DNA of 64,000 nucleotides from Pseudomonadales bacterium (GTDB taxonomy: Bacteria; Pseudomonadota; Gammaproteobacteria; Pseudomonadales; Pseudohongiellaceae), in assembly GCA_022822865.1 (NCBI GenBank), contig JAJDYJ010000039.1, forward strand, positions 86,103-150,102, in the 5' to 3' direction. A program made the translations under genes and the position numbers. Each line of letters starts with the position of its first letter. Within the stretch, counting starts at the first letter, position 1. A model generated the notes under the pieces. It was not told where the DNA came from. It did no database searches and worked only from the letters and a program-made list of their open reading frames with translations. Positions 33,068 to 41,615 of this stretch are shown in pieces.

Positions 33068-33751
33068 ATGTACGAAACCGAACTCTATGGGCCGGTAAAG
33101 GCCTTTCTGGAAGCCCAGGGCTACGAAGTCAAGGCCGAGGTCAATGGCTGCGACGTGGTGGCGATCCGTGGCGGGGAGGCGCCGCTGATCGTCGAGTTGA
33201 AAACGAATTTCTCGCTGCCGCTGGTGTTGCAGGGAATCGACCGCCAGCGGCTCACCGACAACGTCTATCTGGCGGTTCCGCCGTTCCCGGGCCGCAGCTT
33301 ACGCCGCAAGGAGGCCCTGTTCCTGTGCCGCAGGCTCGGACTCGGCCTGTTGACCGTGCGGCCGGCGCCTGCCTGCTTTGTGGAAGCGCTGCTCGATCCT
33401 GCCGAATACAAACCCCGCAAACGCAAGCCGGCGCTGGGCCGCTTGCTGCGCGAGTTCCAGCAACGCGTCGGCGATCCCAACACCGGCGGCTCGACCCGCC
33501 GCAAGATCATGACCGCCTACCGCCAGGACGCCCTGCGCTGCGCCGGTTATCTGAATGAAAACGGTCCCACCCGCGCGGCCAGGGTCGCCAAGGCCACCGG
33601 CGTGGCCAAAGCCGGCCAGATCTTCCTCAAGGATTACTACGGCTGGTTCGAACGAGTCGCCGACACCCAGCGCGGGATATACCATTTGACTCCGAAAGGG
33701 AAGAAAGAAGTGATGGAACATATTGATTCGATCCCCATTTCTACACAATAA
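33068..33751 (+). CDS. DUF2161 PD-(D/E)XK nuclease-like protein
   Basis: The 227-residue protein matches DUF2161: MYETELYGPVKAFLEAQGYE at the start, GCDVVAIRGGEAPLIVELK, which carries the D...E-x-K core of the PD-(D/E)XK fold, and VLQGIDRQRLTDNVYLAVPP. The C-terminal half is basic and winged-helix-like (RAARVAKATGVAKAGQIFLKDYYGWFERV). Such proteins are predicted nucleases or phosphodiesterases, but none is well characterised to my knowledge. It is divergent from the selenoprotein-like gene with a 75-bp gap. It may act in DNA repair or restriction; no partner gene is visible. Confidence 0.75.
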   Translation: MYETELYGPVKAFLEAQGYEVKAEVNGCDVVAIRGGEAPLIVELKTNFSLPLVLQGIDRQRLTDNVYLAVPPFPGRSLRRKEALFLCRRLGLGLLTVRPAPACFVEALLDPAEYKPRKRKPALGRLLREFQQRVGDPNTGGSTRRKIMTAYRQDALRCAGYLNENGPTRAARVAKATGVAKAGQIFLKDYYGWFERVADTQRGIYHLTPKGKKEVMEHIDSIPISTQ

Positions 33752-33884
33752 GCGAATTTCAGCACATCACGAAAAGCGATTATCAGTACCGGACAAATCC
33801 GACAGGACCGGAATCCGCTATGGTTCACGGACTTTTTTCCGCCTCCATGCTAGGCTTTGGCCCGGATTTTTCGGAGGGTTCCCC

Positions 33885-34958
33885 ATGACCAGATACTTGC
33901 CGCCGATAGCCCTTGCGCTGCTGCTTGCCGTGGGCGTCGCACAGGCGCAACAGGGAGACGACAACATGAACTCGCAATCCCCGGTGGACGGCGTCAGCAG
34001 CCGGTTCATTGAAAGCAACGGCATTCGCATGCGCATTTTCGAGGCGGGCGATTCCGGGCCGCTGGTGCTGCTGGCCCACGGCTGGCCGGAATCCTGGTAC
34101 AACTGGCGGCACCAGTTGACCGCGCTCGCCGACGCCGGTTATCGCGCCGTGGCGCCGGACATGCGCGGCTACGGTGAAACCGATGCGCCGCCCGACGTGG
34201 ACGATTACGATATCGTCGATCTGACCGACGACATGGTCGGCATTCTCGACGCTCTCGGCGAAGAGACCGCGGTCATGGTGGGACACGATTGGGGCGCCAT
34301 CGTCGCCTGGCATGCGGTCGTGCGTTATCCCGAGCGCTTCGACGGACTCATCGCCATGAGCGTGCCTTATGGCGGCACCGCGCCGCGTTCGCCGATGGAA
34401 GGCTGGCGCGAAGCCTTCGGCGACAATTTCTTCTACATCCTGTACCACAACGAGCCGGGCGGAGTGGCTGAAGCGGAATACGACAGCGACCCGCGCGGCT
34501 TGATCAGCCGGCTGTACCTGTCGCCGAACTCTCCCCGCCAGGCGCCGGTTATCACCGACCCGTTGCGTGCGGCGGGGGGCTGGATCGGGCGGCTGGGTGC
34601 GCCGACCGGACTGCCCGACTGGCTCACCCAGGATGATCTCGACTATGTTGTCGGCCAGTTGGAGCAGGCCGGATTTCGGGGTGGCATCAATTACTACCGG
34701 AACTTCCACAGTAACTGGGAAATCAGCCTGGAATACGAAAGCGACCGCGTCACCGTGCCGACGATTTTCATCGCCGGGGCAGGGGATATGGTTATCGGCG
34801 GCGCCACCGCGGAGCAATTGACCGCGTCTATGTCAAGGGTGACCGACGATCTGCGCGGCGTGGTGCTGATTCCCGAAATCGGCCACTGGGTGCAACAGGA
34901 AGCGCCCGAAGAGACCAACGCGGCGATGCTGGAGTTTCTCGGCGGGCTGGACCTCTAG
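33885..34958 (+). CDS. Exported epoxide hydrolase-like alpha/beta hydrolase
   Basis: The 357-residue product has a signal peptide (MTRYLPPIALALLLAVGVAQ) and the soluble epoxide hydrolase fold. It has the HG-x-P oxyanion motif (AHGWPESWYNWRHQL), nucleophile Asp in VGHDWGAIVAW, and a His in EIGHWVQQEAP. The cap region contains NYYRNFHSNWE, where the two epoxide-activating Tyr residues would lie. The Asp nucleophile separates it from esterases (dehalogenases are the other possibility). ATG 33885 is preceded by GGAGGG. An exported epoxide hydrolase suggests detoxification or use of external epoxides. It stands alone between DUF2161 and a convergent methyltransferase. Confidence 0.85.
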   Translation: MTRYLPPIALALLLAVGVAQAQQGDDNMNSQSPVDGVSSRFIESNGIRMRIFEAGDSGPLVLLAHGWPESWYNWRHQLTALADAGYRAVAPDMRGYGETDAPPDVDDYDIVDLTDDMVGILDALGEETAVMVGHDWGAIVAWHAVVRYPERFDGLIAMSVPYGGTAPRSPMEGWREAFGDNFFYILYHNEPGGVAEAEYDSDPRGLISRLYLSPNSPRQAPVITDPLRAAGGWIGRLGAPTGLPDWLTQDDLDYVVGQLEQAGFRGGINYYRNFHSNWEISLEYESDRVTVPTIFIAGAGDMVIGGATAEQLTASMSRVTDDLRGVVLIPEIGHWVQQEAPEETNAAMLEFLGGLDL

Positions 34959-34968
34959 TTTCACGTAC

Positions 34969-35595
34969 TCAGCGGCCGGCCTCCGGCCTGCGCAGCCAGA
35001 CCATCTCCCACGAGATTTCCGGCCGTCCGGCGGCGTCCTTGTGCTCCGTGGTACGGACGACCTCAAGGCCGCGTTCGCGGGCCAGTTCCGTAATTTCTCC
35101 GGCGCTGACGGCTGCCATTGGCCGCTCGGGCGGCAGCGGCCCGAGCCGCAGGCTGAACATCATGCCGCCGCCGGGTTTCAACAATGAGGTCAGGGTCTGA
35201 AAAGCGCACGCCCGATCATCGGGCGGCACGTGCATCCACATGGCGCTGAGCCAGATCAAGTCGAATGCCGACTCCGCGTCGCGCACAGCTTCCAGATCGG
35301 GCAGACAATCGTCGACCCATTGGATAGCGGGCGATTCGTGCAATTCCTGCCCGGCCCGGCGCAATTCCCGCGAAGGCTCGACCGCGACGACTCGATGACC
35401 CTGCCGCGCCAACCAGGCGGCGTCGCGGCCGGTGCCGGCTCCCACGTCCAGAATCAGCGCCTTGGGGGGTGGCAGCAAATCGAGCGTTGCGGGATGAACT
35501 TCCTCGAAGGTCAGGCTCTCGTAGTCCGGCACGATTTCGCCTGCGAGCCGGTCGTAGCTGGCGAGAACATCCTTGATGCGGAATTCGTTAGTCAT
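34969..35595 (-). CDS. Class I SAM-dependent methyltransferase
   Basis: The 208-residue cytoplasmic protein has the SAM-binding motif I LILDVGAGTGRDAAWLARQG (about residue 47), motif II VVAVEPS and a motif IV region FDLIWLSAMWMHVPPDDRA, followed by LLKPGGGMMFSLR. These are the marks of class I methyltransferases of the Methyltransf_11/25 type. The target is unknown. It lies 36 bp downstream of the class V aminotransferase on the same strand, so both may form an operon. Confidence 0.85.
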   Translation of the reverse strand: MTNEFRIKDVLASYDRLAGEIVPDYESLTFEEVHPATLDLLPPPKALILDVGAGTGRDAAWLARQGHRVVAVEPSRELRRAGQELHESPAIQWVDDCLPDLEAVRDAESAFDLIWLSAMWMHVPPDDRACAFQTLTSLLKPGGGMMFSLRLGPLPPERPMAAVSAGEITELARERGLEVVRTTEHKDAAGRPEISWEMVWLRRPEAGR

Positions 35596-35631
35596 CCGGA
35601 TAGCGGGCGAGATATGCGTCGCCCGCGAAAA

Positions 35632-36885
35632 TCATGCAAGTAGTGTCTTTACCGCAGCCACGGCGCGGTCGACGTGTTCGACCGTATTGTAGATTGTCGG
35701 GCACAGCCGCAGGCCACCGGTGGCCGCACCTGCGATTCCGTGCTCGCGATACAGGCGATCGACGATTTCGCCTCGCTGCGCCGGGTCGAGATTCGTGATG
35801 CAAACGCTGTGGCTGAATTCGGGGGCCATCGGCGTCAGCAGTTTCAGTCCGGCATCGGCTATGCCTTGCTTGAGATGTTGCGCGAGTTGGGCGATGCGCT
35901 GTTCGATTCGCTCGGGCCCTATCGTATCGTGAATGCCGGCGGCCACGCCGAGCCCGGCCAGCGCCGCGTCGTCACGCTGACCCAGCGATTCGAACTTGCG
36001 CGCGCCGGCCAATGAAGTCTCCGGGCCGTTGCCCCAGCCCGGCGCGACGACCGAAGGCCAGATTTCGGCGATGCGCGACTCCCTGACATAGAGCAGGCCC
36101 ACTTCTTTCGGCCCCATGTACCATTTGTGCGCGCTGGCTGAATAGGAATCGACTTCGAGATCGCGCAGGTCCATTGCCATGGCGCCCCAGGTCTGGGCGC
36201 CGTCGAGATGTACGTGGATGCCGCGCTCGCGGGCAATGCGCGTCAATTCCTTCACCGGTAGCTTGATGCCGCTGACGTTGGAGACGTGTGTAATCGCCAG
36301 CACCCTGGTGTTGTCCAGAAATTCGTCGGCGAAAGCATCGATCAGTTCCTGAGCCGATTGCGGCGCTTCCGGAGTCTGTACTTTGCGCACCTGGAATCCG
36401 TAGCGTGCCGCGCGAACCTCCCAGGCGACGTTGTTGGTGGGATGATTCTGGTCCCAGACAAGCACATCGTCGCCGGCCTGCAAGGGCAGGCCGGCGTTTA
36501 CGATGTTGTTTGCCTCGGAGGTATTGCGCACCAGCGCCACCTCGTCCGCCGAGACATTCAGTTGCGCGGCCACTCGGACGCGCGTTTCTTCCAGCAGGTC
36601 GGAGAACTTGCCCCGATTGTTGAATGAGCAATCGCGGTCGATGTCGGCCGTGAGCGAGGACACATTCTCCGCCACGGCGCGGAAGGACGGACACAGATTG
36701 GCCGCGTTCATGGGAACGGCTTCCTCTGTAAACGAGAACTGGGCGCGCACCATCTCCCAATACGATTCATCCTGACCGGGCGCCGCGAGATGCTGCTGCG
36801 CCTGGGCGGCCGACATGCCGGCCCCGCCAAGCATCAGGGCGCTCGTGGTCTGTAGGAATTCGCGTCGTGTCTGCGATCTGGTCAT
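35632..36885 (-). CDS. Tat-exported class V aminotransferase-fold PLP protein
   Basis: The 417-residue protein starts with a Tat signal (TRREFLQTTSALMLGGAGMS) and continues as a class V aminotransferase/cysteine desulfurase-fold enzyme. EVALVRNTSEANNIVNAGLP is the cofactor phosphate region, HLDGAQTWGAMAMDL contains the ring-stacking/Asp segment, and SASAHKWYMGPKEVGLL contains the Lys that forms the Schiff base with PLP. Relatives include isopenicillin N epimerase-like proteins. PLP enzymes folded before Tat transport can act in the periplasm, which is uncommon but known. Substrate unknown; racemase, lyase or desulfurase activity are options. The RR motif makes the start secure. Confidence 0.85.
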   Translation of the reverse strand: MTRSQTRREFLQTTSALMLGGAGMSAAQAQQHLAAPGQDESYWEMVRAQFSFTEEAVPMNAANLCPSFRAVAENVSSLTADIDRDCSFNNRGKFSDLLEETRVRVAAQLNVSADEVALVRNTSEANNIVNAGLPLQAGDDVLVWDQNHPTNNVAWEVRAARYGFQVRKVQTPEAPQSAQELIDAFADEFLDNTRVLAITHVSNVSGIKLPVKELTRIARERGIHVHLDGAQTWGAMAMDLRDLEVDSYSASAHKWYMGPKEVGLLYVRESRIAEIWPSVVAPGWGNGPETSLAGARKFESLGQRDDAALAGLGVAAGIHDTIGPERIEQRIAQLAQHLKQGIADAGLKLLTPMAPEFSHSVCITNLDPAQRGEIVDRLYREHGIAGAATGGLRLCPTIYNTVEHVDRAVAAVKTLLA

Positions 36886-36914
36886 TGTGGCTGCCCCGTG
36901 TCGATGTGAATGTT

Positions 36915-38099
36915 TCAGATTACCCGTTTTAACCGCAATGCGTCGATGTCTTCGTCGCCGTAACCAAGTTCGCGCATGATCCGGTTCGTATGTTCGCCAA
37001 GCGTCGGCGGCCGCTCGCGAATTTCCCCTGGTGTTTCCGATAACTCCACCGGCGTCTTCATCAGTGGCGCGGGTCGTTCCAGCCCCGGATATTCAGTGGC
37101 CTGGAACAAGCCCTTGGCGGCGATGTGCGGATCGTCCAGCACTTCCTGGGGCGACAGCACGGGCCCGGCCGGCAGCCGGGCTTCTTCCATCGCCGCCAGT
37201 ACCTCCTCGCTCGTGCGTTCGGCGCACCAGCGCGCCAGGCGTTCGCTGATAATCTCACTGTTGTCTCCGCGCGAGATATCGTCCGTGAACCGCGGGTCGT
37301 CGAGCCAGTGATCTTCGCCCATCAGGTCGGCCCAGCGCTTGAACAGCGGTCCGCCTACGGTCTGCACGAGCACCCAGCCGTCTTTGGTGCGGAACGTGTC
37401 CGCCGGCGCCGCGGTCTGGGCGCGATTCAGACTCGCGACGCGGTCGCGCCGGATTGTGTGTTGCTCGATGAGTGTCCCGTTCATGATTGTCAGGGCGGTA
37501 TTGAACAGCGAGCCCTCGACGATCTGGCCTTTGCCGGTTTTCGCTCTTTCAAAAAGCGCGGCCATGGTGCCGAAGGCCGACAGGCTGGCGGTGCCGAAAT
37601 CGACCCAGGGTCCCCAGGCGCGCACCGGCTGTTCGGGAGTGCCGGTGAGATACATGCAGCCGGACATGGCTTGTCCGAGGCCGTCGAAACCGACACGGTT
37701 GGCGTAAGGTCCGCCCTGTCCGAAAGCGGAAATCATCGTCAGGATAATGTCGGGCTTTACCGCGCAAAGACTGTCGTAATCGAGCCCCATGGCCCGCAAG
37801 GTATCCGGCGGCAGATTGGCGACCACCACATCGGCCGTGGCCACGAGTTTTTTCACGATCTCGCGGCCTTCCGGCTTCATCGGATTGAGCGTCATCGATC
37901 GCTTGTTACGCGCGAGTTGCAGGAACAGCGCGCCATCCCCGTTTTCGGTAACCGGTGACACAAACCTGTCTTCCGACCCGTCGACCTTCTCGATGCGAAT
38001 CACCTCCGCGCCCATATCCCCAAGCAGGGTGGCGCAATACGGCCCCGCGATATAACGCCCGAAATCGAGCACCCGGATGCCTTGCAGAATCTCGCTCAT
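36915..38099 (-). CDS. CaiB/BaiF-type CoA-transferase
   Basis: The 394-residue class III CoA-transferase carries RVLDFGRYIAGPYCATLLGD, MGAEVIRIEKVDGSEDRF and VGFDGLGQAMSGCMYLTGTP with the catalytic Asp (about residue 140). The C-terminus GEHTNRIMRELGYGDEDIDA is typical. It differs from the enzymes at 1334 and 24167, so the window holds three non-identical members of the family. It precedes the aminotransferase gene (30-bp gap) on the same strand. The acid it activates is unknown. The toxin-antitoxin genes upstream share the strand but have their own control region. Confidence 0.85.
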   Translation of the reverse strand: MSEILQGIRVLDFGRYIAGPYCATLLGDMGAEVIRIEKVDGSEDRFVSPVTENGDGALFLQLARNKRSMTLNPMKPEGREIVKKLVATADVVVANLPPDTLRAMGLDYDSLCAVKPDIILTMISAFGQGGPYANRVGFDGLGQAMSGCMYLTGTPEQPVRAWGPWVDFGTASLSAFGTMAALFERAKTGKGQIVEGSLFNTALTIMNGTLIEQHTIRRDRVASLNRAQTAAPADTFRTKDGWVLVQTVGGPLFKRWADLMGEDHWLDDPRFTDDISRGDNSEIISERLARWCAERTSEEVLAAMEEARLPAGPVLSPQEVLDDPHIAAKGLFQATEYPGLERPAPLMKTPVELSETPGEIRERPPTLGEHTNRIMRELGYGDEDIDALRLKRVI

Positions 38100-38160
38100 T
38101 TCAATTGGTTCCTTATTGAATCAGAATGGTTTTGATCGGCCGGGATCGGCGACGATGCAT

Positions 38161-38574
38161 TCAAATCGATGCGTCCAGAGTCTGAACATGTCCGTCGCCG
38201 GCGTATTCAAGGATTGCCCGGTCCGCCGTAACCAGCGGAATGCGCAAGTAGCGGGCGGTAGCGATTATCAGGCGATCCGCCGGGTCGGCGTGAAAGTTGC
38301 CCGGCAATCGTACGCTATCGACCGCCAATTCCGGTTCGATGGGTGCGACCCGCAAACCGGGCAAGGCCAGCGCGGCATCCAGCCAGATTTCGATTTCCCG
38401 TCCCAGTTGCAGGCGGCCCTTTTCCGCCAGCAAGGCTACCTCCCAGGGGGTTATCGCCGAAACCAGGACCCCATCATCGCGAGCGGTTTCCTCGATCGTC
38501 TCGCTCGCCTTGTCGCCAAGACGCGGGTCGGCATTCACGGCCCATATCAGCACGTGAGTATCGAGCAAAATCAT
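38161..38574 (-). CDS. PIN-domain toxin (VapC type)
   Basis: The 137-residue PIN-domain protein has the acidic ribonuclease residues Asp5 (ILLDTHVLIWAV), Glu45 (SAITPWEVALL), Asp100 (HADPADRLI) and Asp118 (LVTADRAIL). These bind Mg2+ and cut RNA, often initiator tRNA or rRNA in related VapC toxins. Its ATG overlaps the antitoxin stop (ATGA), the normal antitoxin-first arrangement. It ends 61 bp before the CoA-transferase start. The pair lies at the edge of the Fic/membrane-operon region and may protect against phage or stabilise the locus. Confidence 0.85.
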   Translation of the reverse strand: MILLDTHVLIWAVNADPRLGDKASETIEETARDDGVLVSAITPWEVALLAEKGRLQLGREIEIWLDAALALPGLRVAPIEPELAVDSVRLPGNFHADPADRLIIATARYLRIPLVTADRAILEYAGDGHVQTLDASI

Positions 38575-38807
38575 TTGTTTGCGGACCAGTCAGACGGTTC
38601 CACCGCAGGACTGAAAGGATCGTCAAAGCTCAATACCGAACCTCGCAGGGCTCCGATCAGCGGCCTGTCATCCATTCTGGGCAGCGGCGACAGCACCGCC
38701 ACGGGCCGGCCACGATTTGTAATGGTCACCGGCTCGCGATCAGTGCTCATCTGCCTTATCACTCGCAAACACCTTGCCTTGAATTCCGTTGCCGCGATGG
38801 TCTTCAT
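38571..38807 (-). CDS. Phd/YefM-type antitoxin
   Basis: The 78-residue protein (MKTIAATEFKARCLRVIRQM...) has the Phd/YefM N-terminal DNA-binding fold, including PVTITNRGRPVAVLSPL, the family's conserved strand and turn. The C-terminal third (FDDPFSPAVEPSDWSANK) is the region that would wrap around and block the PIN toxin. The start is ATG 38807; an ATG at 38822 would add 5 residues. A pair of 12-bp repeats with TGTACA cores lies immediately upstream and is a likely autoregulatory operator. Confidence 0.8.
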   Translation of the reverse strand: MKTIAATEFKARCLRVIRQMSTDREPVTITNRGRPVAVLSPLPRMDDRPLIGALRGSVLSFDDPFSPAVEPSDWSANK

Positions 38808-38821
38808 AATAAACTCGCACA

Positions 38822-38846
38822 TTTCTGTACATTTTTTCTGTACATT
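38822..38846. promoter_or_regulatory. Tandem TGTACA-core repeats, probable toxin-antitoxin operator
   Basis: TTTCTGTACATT occurs at 38822-38833 and again at 38835-38846, a 13-bp period, each with the palindromic core TGTACA. The pair sits 15 bases upstream of the antitoxin ATG and in the gap shared with the divergent Fic gene. Phd-type antitoxins bind such repeated short palindromes. Binding is inferred, not shown. Confidence 0.6.
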
Positions 38847-38922
38847 AATCCAATTCAGCACTGGTTGCAACTTTGCCGTCGATGCTTCCAGAATCGGCCA
38901 TACGATTGTTACTATCGTTGGC

Positions 38923-39903
38923 ATGAATATCGATGAACCATGGCGCTGGTCGCCATTGCGGGAAATGCCGCCGGGCGCCGAGGACTGGGCGCTGCCCGGG
39001 CAGGCGGAACAGGAGGCCGCCTGGGCGCGTTGCCGCGCATCTCTCAAGCAACACGCGGCCAAGGAACGCTTCATGCAGGGCTGGCTGCGCGAGCGGGTGC
39101 GCGCTTTCGCCATCGAAACCGGCCAGATCGAAGGACTCTATACCCTGCGCCGGGGAGTTACCGAGCAACTCGTGGCGGAGGGCTTCGCCGGAGTCGTGGG
39201 CGCTCACACCTACGAATCCATCGAGGACGAGACCATCCGCGGTCTGCTGGAAGACCAGGAGGCGGCCTACGACATGATGTTCGAGGATGTCGCCAGCGGC
39301 CGCGCGCTTTCGGAGTCCATGGTCAAGAGTTGGCATCAGTTGCTGACGCGGCATCAGGCGACGGTCACCGGCCTGGACATGCAAGGGCGCAGGGTTGAAA
39401 TACCCTTCCGCACCAAGGGACGCTGGAAGATCAGGCCGAATAATCCGCGCCGTCTCGATGGCCACGTTCACGAGTATTGTCCGCCGGAACATGTCCAGGC
39501 AGAAATGGACCGTTTTTTCGCCTTGTATCGGGAAATCCAGCAGCGCGGCTATGCGGTGAACGTGGAAGCCGCCTGGCTGCATCACCGCTTCGTGCGCACC
39601 CACCCTTTCCAGGACGGCAACGGCCGCACTTCGCGCCTGCTCATGGCCTGGGCGTACATCAAGCGTTCGCTGCCGCCGCCGGTCATCACCGCCCTGGGTA
39701 AGCCGGACTATATAGACGCACTTGAGTTCGCCGATGCCGGCAACTTGAAGACGTTCGCCGATCACCTAGGCTTCCTGGCCGCCGCTTCGCTCAACAGTGC
39801 GATCCAACTAGCGGAGCGAGCCCTCGAAGGCAAACTCAACCGCGCCAACGGCAACGGCGGCCGCACCATCGGCGACACCTATCATCCGCCAATAGCGGAG
39901 TAA
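38923..39903 (+). CDS. Fic-domain AMP-transferase, class II with inhibitory motif
   Basis: The 326-residue protein has the canonical Fic motif H227-P-F-Q-D-G-N-G-R235 that binds ATP and transfers AMP (or another nucleotide) to a protein. An inhibitory S/T-x-x-x-E-G/N motif, T66-G-Q-I-E70-G71, lies N-terminal to the core, so it is a class II self-inhibited enzyme. A C-terminal tail of about 30 residues ends GRTIGDTYHPPIAE. The start is ATG 38923; an upstream in-frame extension overlaps the divergent antitoxin. Fic proteins act as toxins, stress regulators or phage defence factors. Here it is divergent from the PIN/Phd pair and upstream of the four-gene membrane operon. Confidence 0.9.
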   Translation: MNIDEPWRWSPLREMPPGAEDWALPGQAEQEAAWARCRASLKQHAAKERFMQGWLRERVRAFAIETGQIEGLYTLRRGVTEQLVAEGFAGVVGAHTYESIEDETIRGLLEDQEAAYDMMFEDVASGRALSESMVKSWHQLLTRHQATVTGLDMQGRRVEIPFRTKGRWKIRPNNPRRLDGHVHEYCPPEHVQAEMDRFFALYREIQQRGYAVNVEAAWLHHRFVRTHPFQDGNGRTSRLLMAWAYIKRSLPPPVITALGKPDYIDALEFADAGNLKTFADHLGFLAAASLNSAIQLAERALEGKLNRANGNGGRTIGDTYHPPIAE

Positions 39904-40124
39904 CAAGGTAGTTCGAAATCAATTCGGCAATTTCGCTCAATATCCTTGCAAATTGAAAATGGCATTACTAATTTTAGTCGGTCGGATGTTCCGGTAGACA
40001 TGTCGATGCAAATCAATTCCGCGCCCTTATCCCCGACCAGGTGGCGCAATACGCCGATAGACGTGAGCTATCCCCTTTGCAATAATCGTCGGTCGATTCA
40101 GTTGGCTCGGTCGGTGGGAGACGA

Positions 40125-41615
40125 ATGAGAAGCAGAGGCGATAATTGGGAAAACGAGCCTGGGTTTGACCCGTTGACGGGAAAATTCAAGCACATCGATC
40201 TGGATCGCTGGCTCAAGGAGAAGAAGGTCGTCGAGCAAGCGCGTAATGACGGCAAGCAAAACAAACCCTCCACCGACGAATCCTTCGATGGCATTCCCGC
40301 CAAAATAGTCGCTTGGGTCAATAATCGCGGGCGAATCTGCCGCCAGAACGTCAGTACTCGTCTGGACGATCTCGAACGCCAACTGGCTGACATAGAAAAT
40401 CCGCAGGAACTGGAAATCAGCCGGCACGAAGCCGAAGAGACTGCAGGAGCGGCTAGTGCGGCGCTGGAAGGCGAAGTCAACAAGGGCAGAAACATACTTT
40501 CGGATCAGCAGGAATATGTTCGGGAGGAGGACAAGGACTTTCAGGCGTTTCGCCGCGAATCCGGATTGCGAAGACTACCGGACGATTCGGGAAGGAAGTG
40601 GTTCTGGAGGTATGTCCTGGGGTTCTTCTTTTTCGAGCTTGTGATAAACGCGACTACGCTCATGGACGCCAATCCCTTCGGTTTGTTGGGTGCCATGGTG
40701 CAGATGGGCATGATCTGCGCGGTCAACATACTAATTATGGGTTGGATAATGGGCGGCGTAGTGCGCGGCGCTCATTACATCGGGGTCTTCAGAAAGGCTA
40801 TTTTCTCGCTGCTCGCCGTAGCCATTTTCGTTGCGGTGGTCTGCTTCAACCTGGTGGTGGGACACTTTCGCGACAGCATGCAGGCAATTATCAATATGCC
40901 TGCGGAGGCGGCGGTCGCAGCGGATTTAAACGCCGTAGGCAGCGATACCTTTGATCGGTTCCTGGAAGGATGGATAATGTTCGATTCATTCCAGTCCGCT
41001 CTGCTGGCGCTGATGGGATTCCTGTTTTTCTGCGTAGCGTCCTGGAAATGGTTTGATCGTGACGACCGCTATCCTGGCTATGGGCGCCGCCACCGGCAGC
41101 GCGAAAACAGAAAACAGGATTACCTGCGGAAATACGGCAAAGCCGAGCGGAATCTGGAAGAAAAATTTCGCTTTTTCGAAGACAGGCTGAAGGATATTCG
41201 CGAGAAGCTTCGTCTCAAACAGTCTCGCTATCGCGAGATACTTTCCCAAGGAGAACGGATCATCGCCGACTACCCCACCAATCTCGGTCAATATCAACAC
41301 GATTTGAACCGGTTGCTTGGTGCGTATTACTCGGCAAATCGTCGGGAAAGAACCGAGCCCGAGCCACCCTGGTTCTCCGAGCAGAAGGAGGTGGACAAGG
41401 AAATTCTCTCGGCGCCGGAATTCAATGTGCCTGAGCAGGAAAGCATCAAGGATGTAGCGGATACCGTGGATCGGGCCATTAAGGTGTTGCAGGAGGAATT
41501 CAGAAAATCCCGGCGGCGGTTTCCCACGCTTGAGCAGGCGATGAACAGGCTCGATTCGCCCTCCGGCTCCGCGGATGAGCGCGCACTGGCGGGGCCGGCG
41601 GAGGCTTTGGTTTGA
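40125..41615 (+). CDS. Coiled-coil membrane protein with four TM segments, unknown function
   Basis: The 496-residue protein is not recognised by me. It has a charged N-terminal region (1-155) with predicted coiled coil (LERQLADIENPQELEISRHE), four hydrophobic segments (about 160-180, 186-210, 223-246, 285-308) and a charged C-terminal coiled-coil tail (about 320-480). The ribosome binding site GGGAG lies 5-6 bases before the ATG. The gene is followed by an overlapping lipoprotein gene and heads a compact operon with MotA- and MotB-like proteins. It probably forms part of one envelope complex with them. A scaffold or channel role is inference. It is 221 bp from the Fic gene. Confidence 0.75.
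   Translation: MRSRGDNWENEPGFDPLTGKFKHIDLDRWLKEKKVVEQARNDGKQNKPSTDESFDGIPAKIVAWVNNRGRICRQNVSTRLDDLERQLADIENPQELEISRHEAEETAGAASAALEGEVNKGRNILSDQQEYVREEDKDFQAFRRESGLRRLPDDSGRKWFWRYVLGFFFFELVINATTLMDANPFGLLGAMVQMGMICAVNILIMGWIMGGVVRGAHYIGVFRKAIFSLLAVAIFVAVVCFNLVVGHFRDSMQAIINMPAEAAVAADLNAVGSDTFDRFLEGWIMFDSFQSALLALMGFLFFCVASWKWFDRDDRYPGYGRRHRQRENRKQDYLRKYGKAERNLEEKFRFFEDRLKDIREKLRLKQSRYREILSQGERIIADYPTNLGQYQHDLNRLLGAYYSANRRERTEPEPPWFSEQKEVDKEILSAPEFNVPEQESIKDVADTVDRAIKVLQEEFRKSRRRFPTLEQAMNRLDSPSGSADERALAGPAEALV

Noticed and set aside
38077..38922. N-terminal extension of the Fic frame
   Set aside because: It is antisense to the toxin and antitoxin genes and carries no family similarity; ATG 38923 fits the Fic start.
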